DNA of 64,000 nucleotides from an uncultured Arthrobacter sp. (GTDB lineage Bacteria; Actinomycetota; Actinomycetes; Actinomycetales; Micrococcaceae). Both the position numbers and the translations under genes were made by a program. The stretch lies in NCBI RefSeq assembly GCF_947493765.1, contig NZ_CANLSZ010000005.1, positions 147,981 through 211,980 on the forward strand, written 5' to 3'. How positions within the stretch are numbered: position 1 is the stretch's first letter; every line of letters starts with the position of its first letter. Below are positions 17,916-26,327 of this stretch, one piece after another. Below the pieces are notes generated by a model. It saw only the letters and a program-made list of their open reading frames with translations, did not search any database and had not been told where the DNA came from.

Positions 17916-18340
17916 CAGTCGTCGTCCCCTTCCTCGAAGACCCACTCGAACAGGTCCAGGACGTACTCGCTGAACGTGCCCTCCTCGCTCTGCCATTCGC
18001 CGCGGGCGTTGTTGCGCCGCCAGACGATGGGATCGGGGACGTCGAGCTGGTCGGCCCTCATGCCCCAGGCGTACTGCTCGTCCTCGTCCTCGAGGAAGAG
18101 CAGGAAGCCGTCCTCGATCTCGAGCTCGTCCGGGTCCCAGAAGAAGTGGAACGCCTCCATGATGTCCTCGGTGGCGCCCACCGCACGGTAGAACTCCCAC
18201 AGCGCGAGCGGCAGGTCGATCCCCTTGCCGTGGAGCATCTCGGAGAGTTCGAGCTCGGACAGGCCGTCCTCCTCGACCCACTCGTCCTCGAAGTACTGGG
18301 GCACGAGGCCACGGAATTTGTCGGCGAAAAGCTCGGTCAC
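17915..18340 (-). CDS. SUKH/SMI1-like acidic protein
   Basis: A 141-residue, very acidic protein. It contains LSELELSEMLHGKGIDLPLALWEFYRAVGATEDI and a later LLFLEDEDEQYAWGMRADQ, resembling SMI1/KNR4 (SUKH) proteins in which an xLPxxLxxFY element leads into a beta-rich domain. SUKH proteins are often immunity proteins in polymorphic toxin systems, but this one has no toxin neighbour and is coupled to a HIT hydrolase gene. A housekeeping or orphan-immunity role cannot be separated from sequence. Confidence 0.65.
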   Translation of the reverse strand: MTELFADKFRGLVPQYFEDEWVEEDGLSELELSEMLHGKGIDLPLALWEFYRAVGATEDIMEAFHFFWDPDELEIEDGFLLFLEDEDEQYAWGMRADQLDVPDPIVWRRNNARGEWQSEEGTFSEYVLDLFEWVFEEGDDD

Positions 18341-18398
18341 AGGTACTCCAGGAGAGGTGGCGGGCCTCCCATCCTAGCCGCCGCCGACACGGCCGGAG

Positions 18399-19034
18399 CT
18401 ACGGACGTGTACTCCAGGTCCTCGCGGCCAGCGGTGCGTGCCAGCCGTAGCGCCAGGCGAGGACGCGCAGAGAGAACACGAGGCAGGCCGCGAGGATCCC
18501 GGTGACGATCGTGAAGGTCTCCGTCAGGTACAGGACGGTGACGATGGTGGCCCCGAGCAGGGCGGGCAGGGCATAGATGTCGCGCGGGTCGAACAGCTGC
18601 GGGATCTCGTTGGCGACGACGTCGCGCAGCAGACCGCCGCCCACCGCCGTGGTGACCCCGAGCAGGGCTGCCGAGACGGGGTGCTGTCCCAGCTCCAGGG
18701 CTTTGACGGTCCCGGTGATGCAGAAGAGCGCGAGCCCCGCGGCGTCGAACAGGACCAGCACCTGCCGCACGCGCTCCACACCGGAGAAGACGAAGTACAC
18801 CAGCACCGTGGCGAGCAGCGGCGGTACGAGGTAGGCGGGATTGTTGAAGGCAGCCGGGGGCACGTCGAGGATGACGTCGCGGACCACGCCGCCGCCGAGC
18901 GAGGCGAGGGACGCGAGCAGGAGCGATCCCACGAGGTCGAAGCTCTTCCGCGCAGCGAGCAGCGAGCCGGAGACCGCGAAGAAGAGGACGCCGAGGAGAT
19001 CGGCGGCGAGGGCTATCTGTGACGCGGTGTCCAT
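18399..19034 (-). CDS. TRIC/UPF0126-family cation channel
   Basis: This 211-residue, seven-helix protein is an internal duplication with the paired motifs LGGGVVRDVIL and VGGGLLRDVVAN. These are diagnostic of the UPF0126/YadS family, whose prokaryotic members include trimeric intracellular cation (TRIC) channels permeable to K+. The ATG chosen (MDTASQIALAADLLGV) has AAGGAGG close upstream; an ATG five codons earlier would place that sequence inside the gene. It stands alone between the SUKH gene and a divergent hydrolase. Confidence 0.85.
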   Translation of the reverse strand: MDTASQIALAADLLGVLFFAVSGSLLAARKSFDLVGSLLLASLASLGGGVVRDVILDVPPAAFNNPAYLVPPLLATVLVYFVFSGVERVRQVLVLFDAAGLALFCITGTVKALELGQHPVSAALLGVTTAVGGGLLRDVVANEIPQLFDPRDIYALPALLGATIVTVLYLTETFTIVTGILAACLVFSLRVLAWRYGWHAPLAARTWSTRP

Positions 19035-19185
19035 GTCCTCCTTCGGCATGCCGGGCGCTGCGGTCGCAGCCGGTGGATCGACTCGCCCCGGCAGCAGGCG
19101 GTCGGAGTCGACGGGCACGGCCGGCGCGCCCTGACCAGCATGACAGAGGCGGCGGCGTGGGAGGCGTCAGCACTAGGCTGGGCCG

Positions 19186-20151
19186 ATGACGCACGGATCC
19201 GCACCCTCCGAGAGTATCGAACCGAGCGCGCAGGACGGTTCCCGGGCGATGCGCCTCGTATCCCGCCTGATCGGTCTCCTGCCCACGAAGAAGCAGCTCG
19301 CCGACACCGACTGGGTGAGGCGCACCTATGAGGGCCGCAGCTACCCGGCGGCGGCGGCGATCCCCTGGACGTTCAGGCAGAAGCACACCATCCAGGAGAC
19401 GACGATCGACGGCGTGCGCACCATCACGGTGCGTCCGGTCCTCGGAGCCACCCGCTCGCACATCATCTACACGCACGGCGGCATCTACATCAACGAGCTG
19501 GGCCGTCCGCACTGGTGGATCATCGCGGAGCTGACCCGGCGCACGGGCGCAGCCGTCACCGTTCCCCTCTACCGCCTCGCGCCGGAGAGCACCTACCGCG
19601 AGGCGTTCGGCTATCTGGTCTCCGTGTACCGCGAGGTGCTGCGCACGGTTGCTCCCGGCGACGTCACCCTGATGGGGGACTCGGCGGGCGGCGGTCTCGC
19701 GATCGCCCAGCCGTGGGCCTTCCGTGAGGCCGGGCTGCCGGCACCCGGCCGGATCGTCGCCTTCTCGCCCTGGCTCGACGTCACGGGGACGAACCCGCGG
19801 ATCCCCGAATACGACGCCGTGGACCCCATGCTCTCCGTGGCCGGCGGCGTCCAGGCCGGGCTGTGGTGGGCCGCCGGGGACGATCCGCGTACTCCGCTGA
19901 TCAGTCCGGCGTGCGCGCCGGACACGCTGCTGGGAATGGTGCCGACAACACGGATCTACCAGGGCACACGCGATATCTGCATGGCCGACGCCGCGGTGTT
20001 CCGGGACCGCGCCGTGGCAGCAGGCGCGCGCGTCACCATGAGGGTCTACCCGGGCGGCTTCCACGTCTTCCCGGCGTTCCCCCGCCTGCCGGAGTCGAAG
20101 AAGGTCTACGCGGACATCGCCGACTTCCTCGGCCGGCCCATGCTGCCCTGA
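19186..20151 (+). CDS. Alpha/beta hydrolase, hormone-sensitive-lipase type
   Basis: The 321-residue product carries YTHGGIYIN (oxyanion hole HGG), LMGDSAGGGLAIA with the nucleophile serine, GTRDICMADA with the likely acid, and GGFHVFPAFP with the histidine. This is the order of the HSL (Abhydrolase_3) esterase family, and no signal peptide is present. Such enzymes cleave short acyl esters; the true substrate is unknown. An ATG at residue 22 (MRLVSRL) is a possible later start. It converges on the pucR-type gene. Confidence 0.85.
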   Translation: MTHGSAPSESIEPSAQDGSRAMRLVSRLIGLLPTKKQLADTDWVRRTYEGRSYPAAAAIPWTFRQKHTIQETTIDGVRTITVRPVLGATRSHIIYTHGGIYINELGRPHWWIIAELTRRTGAAVTVPLYRLAPESTYREAFGYLVSVYREVLRTVAPGDVTLMGDSAGGGLAIAQPWAFREAGLPAPGRIVAFSPWLDVTGTNPRIPEYDAVDPMLSVAGGVQAGLWWAAGDDPRTPLISPACAPDTLLGMVPTTRIYQGTRDICMADAAVFRDRAVAAGARVTMRVYPGGFHVFPAFPRLPESKKVYADIADFLGRPMLP

Positions 20152-20175
20152 CCCGGACGGCGTGCTCTGCGGCGG

Positions 20176-21636
20176 TCAGCGATCGTTGCGGTCGAGGGCC
20201 CGCACCCGCAGGGCGAGGTAGAGGTGCACCCGATCCGCCGTGACGGCCGGGTCGTAGCCGGAGAGTGTGACGACCTGCTGGAGACGGTAGCGGATGGTGT
20301 TGCGGTGCAGGTCCAGGTCCGCGGCCACGGCGGCCACCGAACCGTCGAGGTCGAGGTACCGCTGGAGCGTGAGGGTGAGCCCCGCCCCATGGGCGTCGTC
20401 GAAGGCCTCCAGGGGCTGCAGGGTCTCCGCGGCCAGGTCGGCCAGGGGTACGTCGGCGCTGGACAGCAGCAGCGAGGTGAGGCTGAGGCGGTCCGCGACA
20501 TTGAGGCTCTGCCCGCGCAGGAGGGCCTCGCGGGCCTCGTAGTAGCTCCAGCGCAGGCCGTTCGGCTGGGTGTAGGTGCCGCCCACGCCGATGCGCGCGG
20601 TCAGTCCGGCGCCGTGCAGATACCGGGTGAGGTCCATCGGCTCGGGGGTGCCCGACGACGGCAGGACCAGCACGAGCTGATCGTCGACGAGCCCGGACGA
20701 GACGCCGTCCCACCCGTCCGGCAGCGGGAGGGTGCGCAGGGCCCGACGCTGCCCCGAGGCCACGTCGACGATCAGCACGCTGTGGCGTCCCGTCGTGTCC
20801 ATGCCGGAGCCGGCGAGTCTCGCGGCGGCGTCCGGCCCGGCCAGGGTGCCCCGGACCACGTCCTCGAGCAGCTGACCGAGCGCCATCCGTGCTCCCGTGC
20901 GGTTGCGCGCCTGGTTGGTGAGCTCCACCGAGATGAGGCTCTGCGCGTAGTCCACCACGGCGGCGCGGACGTAGGGTTCACCGATCGCCAGCGTGCACCG
21001 GTCCTTGAGCCCCGTGGCGATCGGCAGGCGGTGCCAGGCCGGATCGGCGGCCCCCTCGACCGCGTCCGGACCCCGTGCCCCGGCGCGTCGGGGTGCGGCT
21101 GCACCGGCGATCCGCGCGCCGTACTGGAACAGCGCCACCTCGGTGCCGAGCATGCGCGCCAGCTGGTCGAGGAGGGCGCCGAGTCCTCCGGCCCCGAGCA
21201 GGGCCGAGGCCAGGACGGCGTGCCCCTCGAGCAGCTCCTCCAGCCCGGCGTAGTGGTCCGCCGACAGGGCATCGGAGACCTTCTTCCCGATGGCGATGAA
21301 CGGCACCTCGTACGGGACGAGGAAGACGGGCAGGCCGACGGCGTCGGCCGCCGAGACCAGGGCGGCAGGGACCCGGTCGTGGGCGAAACCCACCCCGAAG
21401 CCGATGGCGAGCGCTCCGGCAGCATGGGTCCGCCGGACGAAGCGGCGCTGGGCGGCCTCCGTGAGCAGCCGCACCCCGGTGGTCAGCACCACCTCGGCGC
21501 CGTTGAGGAAGGGCGCCGGATCCTCCAGTTCTGTCATGGCGACCCACTGGATGGGGAGCGAGGAGGCCTCGGTATGCCCCTCCGACGCCAGCTCGAGGGC
21601 GGGATCGGCAAGGAGATCGGGGAGCGAGAGGGCCAT
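20176..21636 (-). CDS. PucR-family transcriptional regulator
   Basis: The 486-residue protein has an N-terminal PucR sensor domain (LPDLLADPALELASEG, ADAVGLPVFLVPYEVPFIAIGKKVSDAL). The C-terminal HTH_30 reads LDGSVAAVAADLDLHRNTIRYRLQQV, followed by DRVHLYLALRVRAL. Members activate nitrogen-compound catabolic genes such as those for purines, GABA and polyamines. It is divergent from the aminobutyraldehyde dehydrogenase gene across 163 bases, which makes that gene and gabT its most likely targets. The effector is unknown. Confidence 0.9.
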   Translation of the reverse strand: MALSLPDLLADPALELASEGHTEASSLPIQWVAMTELEDPAPFLNGAEVVLTTGVRLLTEAAQRRFVRRTHAAGALAIGFGVGFAHDRVPAALVSAADAVGLPVFLVPYEVPFIAIGKKVSDALSADHYAGLEELLEGHAVLASALLGAGGLGALLDQLARMLGTEVALFQYGARIAGAAAPRRAGARGPDAVEGAADPAWHRLPIATGLKDRCTLAIGEPYVRAAVVDYAQSLISVELTNQARNRTGARMALGQLLEDVVRGTLAGPDAAARLAGSGMDTTGRHSVLIVDVASGQRRALRTLPLPDGWDGVSSGLVDDQLVLVLPSSGTPEPMDLTRYLHGAGLTARIGVGGTYTQPNGLRWSYYEAREALLRGQSLNVADRLSLTSLLLSSADVPLADLAAETLQPLEAFDDAHGAGLTLTLQRYLDLDGSVAAVAADLDLHRNTIRYRLQQVVTLSGYDPAVTADRVHLYLALRVRALDRNDR

Positions 21637-21799
21637 GGCACCATGCTAGGAGAACCCTGTGCCGCTGCACCACTGGCGAGCCCGCCGCCTGTGCAAGTAG
21701 CCGTGGCGAGAGCGTGTGGGCGTCGGTACCGTTACCACAACAGACGTGACCGGATGCACCATGATGCCGTGTCACCACCCTCGTGAAAGGCAGAGCAGC

Positions 21800-23230
21800 G
21801 TGGCCGAGACCCTTCAGAACTTCATCGACGGCACCTTCGTGACGCCGGCCGGAACAGACCTCCTGGACATCGTGAATCCCACCAACGGCGAGGTCGTGGC
21901 GCAGTCGCCCGTCTCGTCGGCCGCCGATGTGGACGACGCCATGCAGGCGGCCGCCCGGGCGTTCCGCACCTGGAAGCGGACCACACCCGGGCAGCGCCAG
22001 CTCATGCTGCTCCGGCTCGCCGATGCCGTCGAGGCCGCGGCGGAGGAGCTCGTCGAGGCACAGCACCGCAATACGGGCCAGGTCCGCGAGATGATCGCCG
22101 CGGAGGAGGTCGCCGCCGGGGCCGACCAGCTGCGGTTCTTCGCCGGAGCGGCCCGCATCCTCGAGGGCAAGTCCGCGGGGGAGTACATGGAGGGCCACAC
22201 CTCCTACGTGCGGCGGGAACCGATCGGCGTCGTCGCGCAGGTGGCGCCGTGGAACTACCCGTTCCTCATGGCCGTCTGGAAGATCGGCCCGGCGCTCGCC
22301 GCGGGCAACACCGTGGTGCTCAAGCCCAGTGACACCACCCCGGAATCGACCCTCGTCCTCGCCCGGCTGACGCAGGGCATCCTTCCCGACGGCGTCCTGA
22401 ACGTGGTGCTCGGCACGGGGGAGACAGGAGCGGCCATGGTGGAGCACCCCGTACCCGGGCTGGTGTCCATCACCGGGTCGGTACGCGCGGGCATCGCCGT
22501 CGCCTCCGGCGCGGCCAAGGGACTCAAGCGTGCCCACCTCGAGCTGGGCGGCAAGGCCCCCGCCGTCGTGTTCGCCGACGCGGACCTGCAGAGGACGGCG
22601 CAGCAGATCACGGAGTTCGCCTTCTTCAACGCCGGGCAGGACTGCACCGCGATCACACGGATCCTCGTCCACGAGGATGCCCACGACGAGCTCGTCGGGG
22701 CGATGGTCGAGCACACGAAGACCCTGACGACGGGCAGCGCCGACGATTCCGAGAACTACTTCGGACCGCTCAACAACATCAACCACTTCAACGCGGTCAA
22801 TGCCGTGATCGATGCGCTGCCGGCCCACTGCAGCATCGCCACGGGCGGCAGGCGTGCGGGGGAGAAGGGCTACTTCTTCGAGCCCACCATCGTCACCGGG
22901 GCCAGGCAGGACGATCCAGTGGTGCAGCAGGAGACCTTCGGCCCGGTCCTGACCGTGCAGACGTTCAGGACGGAGGAGGAGGCCGTGGAGATGGCGAACG
23001 GGGTCGACTACGCCCTGGCCTCCAGCGTCTGGACCACCGACCACGGCACGGCGATGCGCGTCTCCCGCGACCTCGACTTCGGAGCGGTCTGGATCAACAC
23101 GCACATCATGCTCACCGCCGAGATGCCGCACGGCGGCTTCAAGAGTTCCGGCTACGGCAAGGATCTCTCCATGTACGGCGTGGAGGACTACACCCGCATC
23201 AAGCACGTCATGAGCGTGCTGGACGCCTGA
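21800..23230 (+). CDS. Gamma-aminobutyraldehyde dehydrogenase
   Basis: This 476-residue aldehyde dehydrogenase has the NAD-site VAPWNYPFLMAVWKIGPALAAGN, GSVRAGIAVASGAAKGLKRAHLELGGKAP with the general-base glutamate, and FFNAGQDCTAITR with the catalytic cysteine. PatD/Prr-type enzymes oxidise 4-aminobutyraldehyde to GABA in putrescine breakdown. The next gene encodes GABA transaminase and a putrescine-oxidase-like gene follows 3 kb later, supporting that substrate. The GTG chosen follows GAAAGG; an upstream ATG would add 28 unconserved residues. It is probably activated by the divergent PucR protein. Confidence 0.88.
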   Translation: MAETLQNFIDGTFVTPAGTDLLDIVNPTNGEVVAQSPVSSAADVDDAMQAAARAFRTWKRTTPGQRQLMLLRLADAVEAAAEELVEAQHRNTGQVREMIAAEEVAAGADQLRFFAGAARILEGKSAGEYMEGHTSYVRREPIGVVAQVAPWNYPFLMAVWKIGPALAAGNTVVLKPSDTTPESTLVLARLTQGILPDGVLNVVLGTGETGAAMVEHPVPGLVSITGSVRAGIAVASGAAKGLKRAHLELGGKAPAVVFADADLQRTAQQITEFAFFNAGQDCTAITRILVHEDAHDELVGAMVEHTKTLTTGSADDSENYFGPLNNINHFNAVNAVIDALPAHCSIATGGRRAGEKGYFFEPTIVTGARQDDPVVQQETFGPVLTVQTFRTEEEAVEMANGVDYALASSVWTTDHGTAMRVSRDLDFGAVWINTHIMLTAEMPHGGFKSSGYGKDLSMYGVEDYTRIKHVMSVLDA

Positions 23231-23256
23231 GAAGGTCCACGAGGAAAGGAACTCGC

Positions 23257-24642
23257 ATGACAACGTATGCAACAACGCCGGGGGCCACGGCTCCGGCTGC
23301 CAGGATCGAGCAGAAGCGCCACATCAGGGGCACCTTCCCCGGCCCGAAGTCCGCGGCCCTGGCCGAGCGCCGCGCGCAGGTCGTCGCCAGGGGTGCCGTC
23401 TCGGGTGTGCCCGTCTACGCTGCGGACGCGGACGGCGGCATCGTCGTCGATGTCGACGGCAACTCGTTCATCGATCTCGGCGCAGGCATCGCCGTGACGA
23501 GCGTGGGAGCCTCTGCCCCCGCGGTCGTCGACGCGGTCAAGGAACAGGTGGAGCACTTCACGCACACCTGCTTCATGGTGACGCCCTACGAGGGCTACAT
23601 CGCCGTCGCGGAGCAGCTCGCCGAGCTCACACCCGGTGACTTCGAGAAGCGCACCGTCCTGTTCAACTCCGGTGCCGAAGCCGTGGAGAACGCGGTCAAG
23701 GTGGCGCGCCTGGCCACCGGCCGGAACGCCGTCGTCGCCTTCGACCATGCCTACCACGGCCGCACCAACCTGACGATGGCCCTCACCGCCAAGTCGATGC
23801 CCTACAAGACCGATTTCGGTCCGTTCGCGCCCGAGATCTACCGCGTGCCGATGAGCTACCCCTTCCGCGAGGAGAACCCGGAGATCACGGGCCCCGAAGC
23901 GGCGCAGCGCGCCATCACGATGATCGAGAAGCAGATCGGTGCGGGATCGGTGGCCGCGATCATCATCGAACCGGTGCAGGGCGAGGGCGGTTTCATCGTG
24001 CCGGCACCCGGGTTCCTCCCGGCCCTGGCCGAGTGGGCGACGGCGAACGGCGTCGTCCTCATCGCGGACGAGGTGCAGTCGGGGTTCTGCCGCACGGGCG
24101 AGTGGTTCGCGGTGAACCACGAGGGCGTGGTCCCGGACATCATCACCATGGCGAAGGGGATCGCCGCCGGCATGCCGCTCTCGGCGATCACGGGCCGGGC
24201 GGATCTGCTCGACGCGGTCCATGCCGGCGGCCTCGGCGGGACCTACGGAGGTAACCCCGTCGCGTGCGCGGCCGCGCTGGGCGCCATCCGGACCATGAAG
24301 GACCAGGACCTGGTGGGCAGGGCCCGCTCCATCGAGGCGCAGGTCATGGAGCGATTCGCCGCGCTGCAGTCCGAGCTCGGGGAGCACAGCATCATCGGTG
24401 AGATCCGCGGCCGTGGAGCCATGCTGGCCATCGAGTTCGTGGAGCCCGGTGGCAAGGTCCCCGACCCGGAGGCCACGAAGGCCATCGCTGCGCAGTGCCT
24501 GCGGGAGGGCGTGATCATCCTGACCTGCGGGACCTACGGGAACGTGATCCGGCTGCTCCCGCCGCTCGTGATCGGCGACGAGCTGCTCGCCGACGGACTC
24601 GATGTGCTCACGCACGCGATCCGGAGCGTCCAGCCCGGCTGA
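23257..24642 (+). CDS. gabT: 4-Aminobutyrate aminotransferase
   Basis: A class III aminotransferase of 461 residues that moves the amino group of GABA to 2-oxoglutarate, giving succinate semialdehyde. It shows NSGAEAVENAVKVAR, AFDHAYHGRTNLTMALTAKSMPYK, IIEPVQGEGGF, LIADEVQSGFCRTGEWFA, and ITMAKGIAAGMPLSA with the PLP lysine. The ATG follows AGGAAAGG and lies 26 bases after the dehydrogenase stop, so the two are co-transcribed. No succinate-semialdehyde dehydrogenase gene is next to it in this window. Confidence 0.93.
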   Translation: MTTYATTPGATAPAARIEQKRHIRGTFPGPKSAALAERRAQVVARGAVSGVPVYAADADGGIVVDVDGNSFIDLGAGIAVTSVGASAPAVVDAVKEQVEHFTHTCFMVTPYEGYIAVAEQLAELTPGDFEKRTVLFNSGAEAVENAVKVARLATGRNAVVAFDHAYHGRTNLTMALTAKSMPYKTDFGPFAPEIYRVPMSYPFREENPEITGPEAAQRAITMIEKQIGAGSVAAIIIEPVQGEGGFIVPAPGFLPALAEWATANGVVLIADEVQSGFCRTGEWFAVNHEGVVPDIITMAKGIAAGMPLSAITGRADLLDAVHAGGLGGTYGGNPVACAAALGAIRTMKDQDLVGRARSIEAQVMERFAALQSELGEHSIIGEIRGRGAMLAIEFVEPGGKVPDPEATKAIAAQCLREGVIILTCGTYGNVIRLLPPLVIGDELLADGLDVLTHAIRSVQPG

Positions 24643-24674
24643 GCACCCGCCCGCGCGCTCGGCGCCACCGGGTC

Positions 24675-24738
24675 GGAAGACCCCGGACCAGGAAGACCCC
24701 GGACCAGGAAGACGCCGGACCAGGAAGACCCCGCAGCC
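24675..24738 (+). repeat. 16-bp tandem repeat leading into a terminator
   Basis: Two identical copies of GGAAGACCCCGGACCA are followed by a copy with one change (GGAAGACGCCGGACCA). The fourth unit begins GGAAGACCCCG and then diverges to become the left arm of the gabT terminator. Each of the first two units could therefore pair with the right arm over GGAAGACCCC. Confidence 0.85.
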
Positions 24739-24756
24739 CGGCTGCGGGGTCTTCCT
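24722..24756 (+). terminator. Terminator after gabT
   Basis: A perfect 17-bp inverted repeat (AGGAAGACCCCGCAGCC with GGCTGCGGGGTCTTCCT) has a single central base, so the real loop uses the inner few bases. Only scattered T residues follow. Confidence 0.75.
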
Positions 24757-24833
24757 GCTGCTGCACCGGCCCGCGCGTTCTGCGGGAGCGGGCGCTATTC
24801 CGGTCCGGGCGTGAGTTCGGCCCGGTCGAGGGG

Positions 24834-25427
24834 TCAGCCCAGGGGGATGAGGGCCCGGAAGTGCGGGTTACCGGCCAGGAACGCCTGCGCATGGCGGCAG
24901 TAGGGGATCGGGGCGAGCCGCCGGCGGTGCGCGTCGAGGAGCGCCTCGCGGACGAGGACCGCTTCGAGCCCGGAGCCCTGGTGGTCCGTACCCACGATGG
25001 TCTCCAACAGGCGCAGGCGCCCGGCGCGCAGATCGTATTTCACGTAGCCCACCATCACGCCGTCGTGGAAGAGCTCGAAGCGCGAGGTGACGGGATTGTC
25101 GCGGAACTTCTCCCGCACGCGTTCGGCCTCGACGCGCTGTGCTGCATGCGCCGCGCGCTCGTCGAGCTCCTCGATCACGGCCTCGTAGTCCTCGAGTGCC
25201 CCGAACGGCGCGTTGTCGGTGTCGAGCACACGGTAGAGCTGATTGCTGAGGGACCAGAGTTCACGGTCGGGGGTCGCGGAGAGATCGCGCGGTACCACCG
25301 GTGCGGACCGGCTCGGACGACCGGGCAGCTCCCGCACGACGAGGCCGAGGCCGTCCTCGCTGATCCACGGGCCGTCATCGAGACCGTCGGGAGGCAGGGG
25401 GATCGGGGTAAGGGGTGTAACGGACAC
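24834..25427 (-). CDS. GNAT-family N-acetyltransferase
   Basis: The 197-residue product ends in a compact acetyltransferase domain like that of YjdJ (COG2388). It has a FELFHDGVMVGYVKYDL strand pair, then LETIVGTDHQGSGLEAVLVREAL (acetyl-CoA loop) and IPYCRHAQAFLAGNP. The first half is a charged helical region that I cannot place. The GTG start is preceded by GAGGTCCACA, a good ribosome site. Further upstream GTGGACCTCACT is duplicated. Polyamine acetylation would fit the neighbourhood, but that is speculation. It converges on gabT. Confidence 0.72.
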   Translation of the reverse strand: MSVTPLTPIPLPPDGLDDGPWISEDGLGLVVRELPGRPSRSAPVVPRDLSATPDRELWSLSNQLYRVLDTDNAPFGALEDYEAVIEELDERAAHAAQRVEAERVREKFRDNPVTSRFELFHDGVMVGYVKYDLRAGRLRLLETIVGTDHQGSGLEAVLVREALLDAHRRRLAPIPYCRHAQAFLAGNPHFRALIPLG

Positions 25428-25525
25428 TGTGGACCTCACTGTGGACCTCACTGAGCCAGAAGTGCCGGCCGCTACTTGACCGTGACGCGATCGTAACAGT
25501 GTTGCGGAGGGGGGTAAAGGCGCCG

Positions 25526-26197
25526 TCAGCCGCGGAGGGCCGCCAACTGGGCACGGAGGCCGTCGAGCATGGCCTCGAGACCGGTGTCGAAAGCGGCATC
25601 GGCCGCTCCGAGGGCGCCGTCGGACTCCCTGGCGGTCCGTACGGCGGAGGTGAAGACCGGGAAGTGCGGTCCCAGGCTGCCCGAGTCGAAGATGTCGCTG
25701 GGCGCGGCGACGTCGAGGGCGGATCCGAAGATGAAGGACTCGAGGGCCACGATCGAGGGCACGATCCGGTCCTCGGGCCATCCGGCAGCGAGGAAGCCAC
25801 GGGCCACCTCCTCGTACATGCGCAGTGTCTCGGCCGCGTCGGTGACCGGCATGACGGCGATCACCGGCACGAGGGGGCCGTGGCGGGCCAGCACCGTCCG
25901 GTAGGACCGGGCCCAGTGCCGGACGGCGTCCTCCCACGGCTCACGGGCGAACGCGCTGTAGTCGACCATCGTCATGACGTGGTCCTGCACCCAGCCGAGC
26001 ACCTCACGCTTGGAGGCCGCGTGGTTGTAGAGCGCCGACGGGGCGACCCGGAGCCGGCGTGCCAGGGCCGACATCGTCAGTCCCTCGTAGCCCTCGTCCT
26101 CGATCAGGCCGAGGGCGGCCGCGGTGATGCTGTCGCGGGAGAGCACGCCGCGGGGTGGTCGCCCGGCGCGGCGCGGGGCCGCTGGTCCTGCACTCAT
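25526..26197 (-). CDS. TetR-family regulator of the amine oxidase operon
   Basis: This 223-residue repressor-type protein has an N-terminal helix-turn-helix (SITAAALGLIEDEGYEGLTMSALARRLRVAPSALYNHAASKREVL). Its C-terminal ligand domain resembles TetR_C proteins with EPWEDAVRHWARSYRTVLARHGPLVPVI. It is divergent from the amine oxidase gene, and a perfect palindrome sits in the shared spacer at 26278. Control of the oxidase, USP and permease genes by an amine or aldehyde is the natural reading. Confidence 0.9.
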   Translation of the reverse strand: MSAGPAAPRRAGRPPRGVLSRDSITAAALGLIEDEGYEGLTMSALARRLRVAPSALYNHAASKREVLGWVQDHVMTMVDYSAFAREPWEDAVRHWARSYRTVLARHGPLVPVIAVMPVTDAAETLRMYEEVARGFLAAGWPEDRIVPSIVALESFIFGSALDVAAPSDIFDSGSLGPHFPVFTSAVRTARESDGALGAADAAFDTGLEAMLDGLRAQLAALRG

Positions 26198-26277
26198 GGC
26201 TCGCCCCCTGCTGCGATCGACGGATTCCGGCTCGACTCTTCCCCCGGAGAAGCCTCAAGGCTATAGTAGGCCGAAAT

Positions 26278-26294
26278 AATGAACGCCATTCATT
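26278..26294 (+). promoter_or_regulatory. TetR-type operator
   Basis: AATGAA-CGCCA-TTCATT is a perfect 6-5-6 palindrome in the spacer between the TetR gene and the amine oxidase gene, 33 bases before the oxidase ATG. AT-rich DNA suitable for promoters in both directions surrounds it. Confidence 0.7.
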
Positions 26295-26327
26295 TTGTGG
26301 TCCGCATCATGCGGCCGGGAGGATCAA

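Noticed and set aside
17915..18340. SUKH gene as part of a toxin-immunity system
   Set aside because: No large secreted toxin, export marker or variable immunity array is near it, so I kept it as an orphan.
24675..24738. CRISPR-like array
   Set aside because: The repeats are tandem with no spacers and lead straight into a terminator; no cas genes are present.
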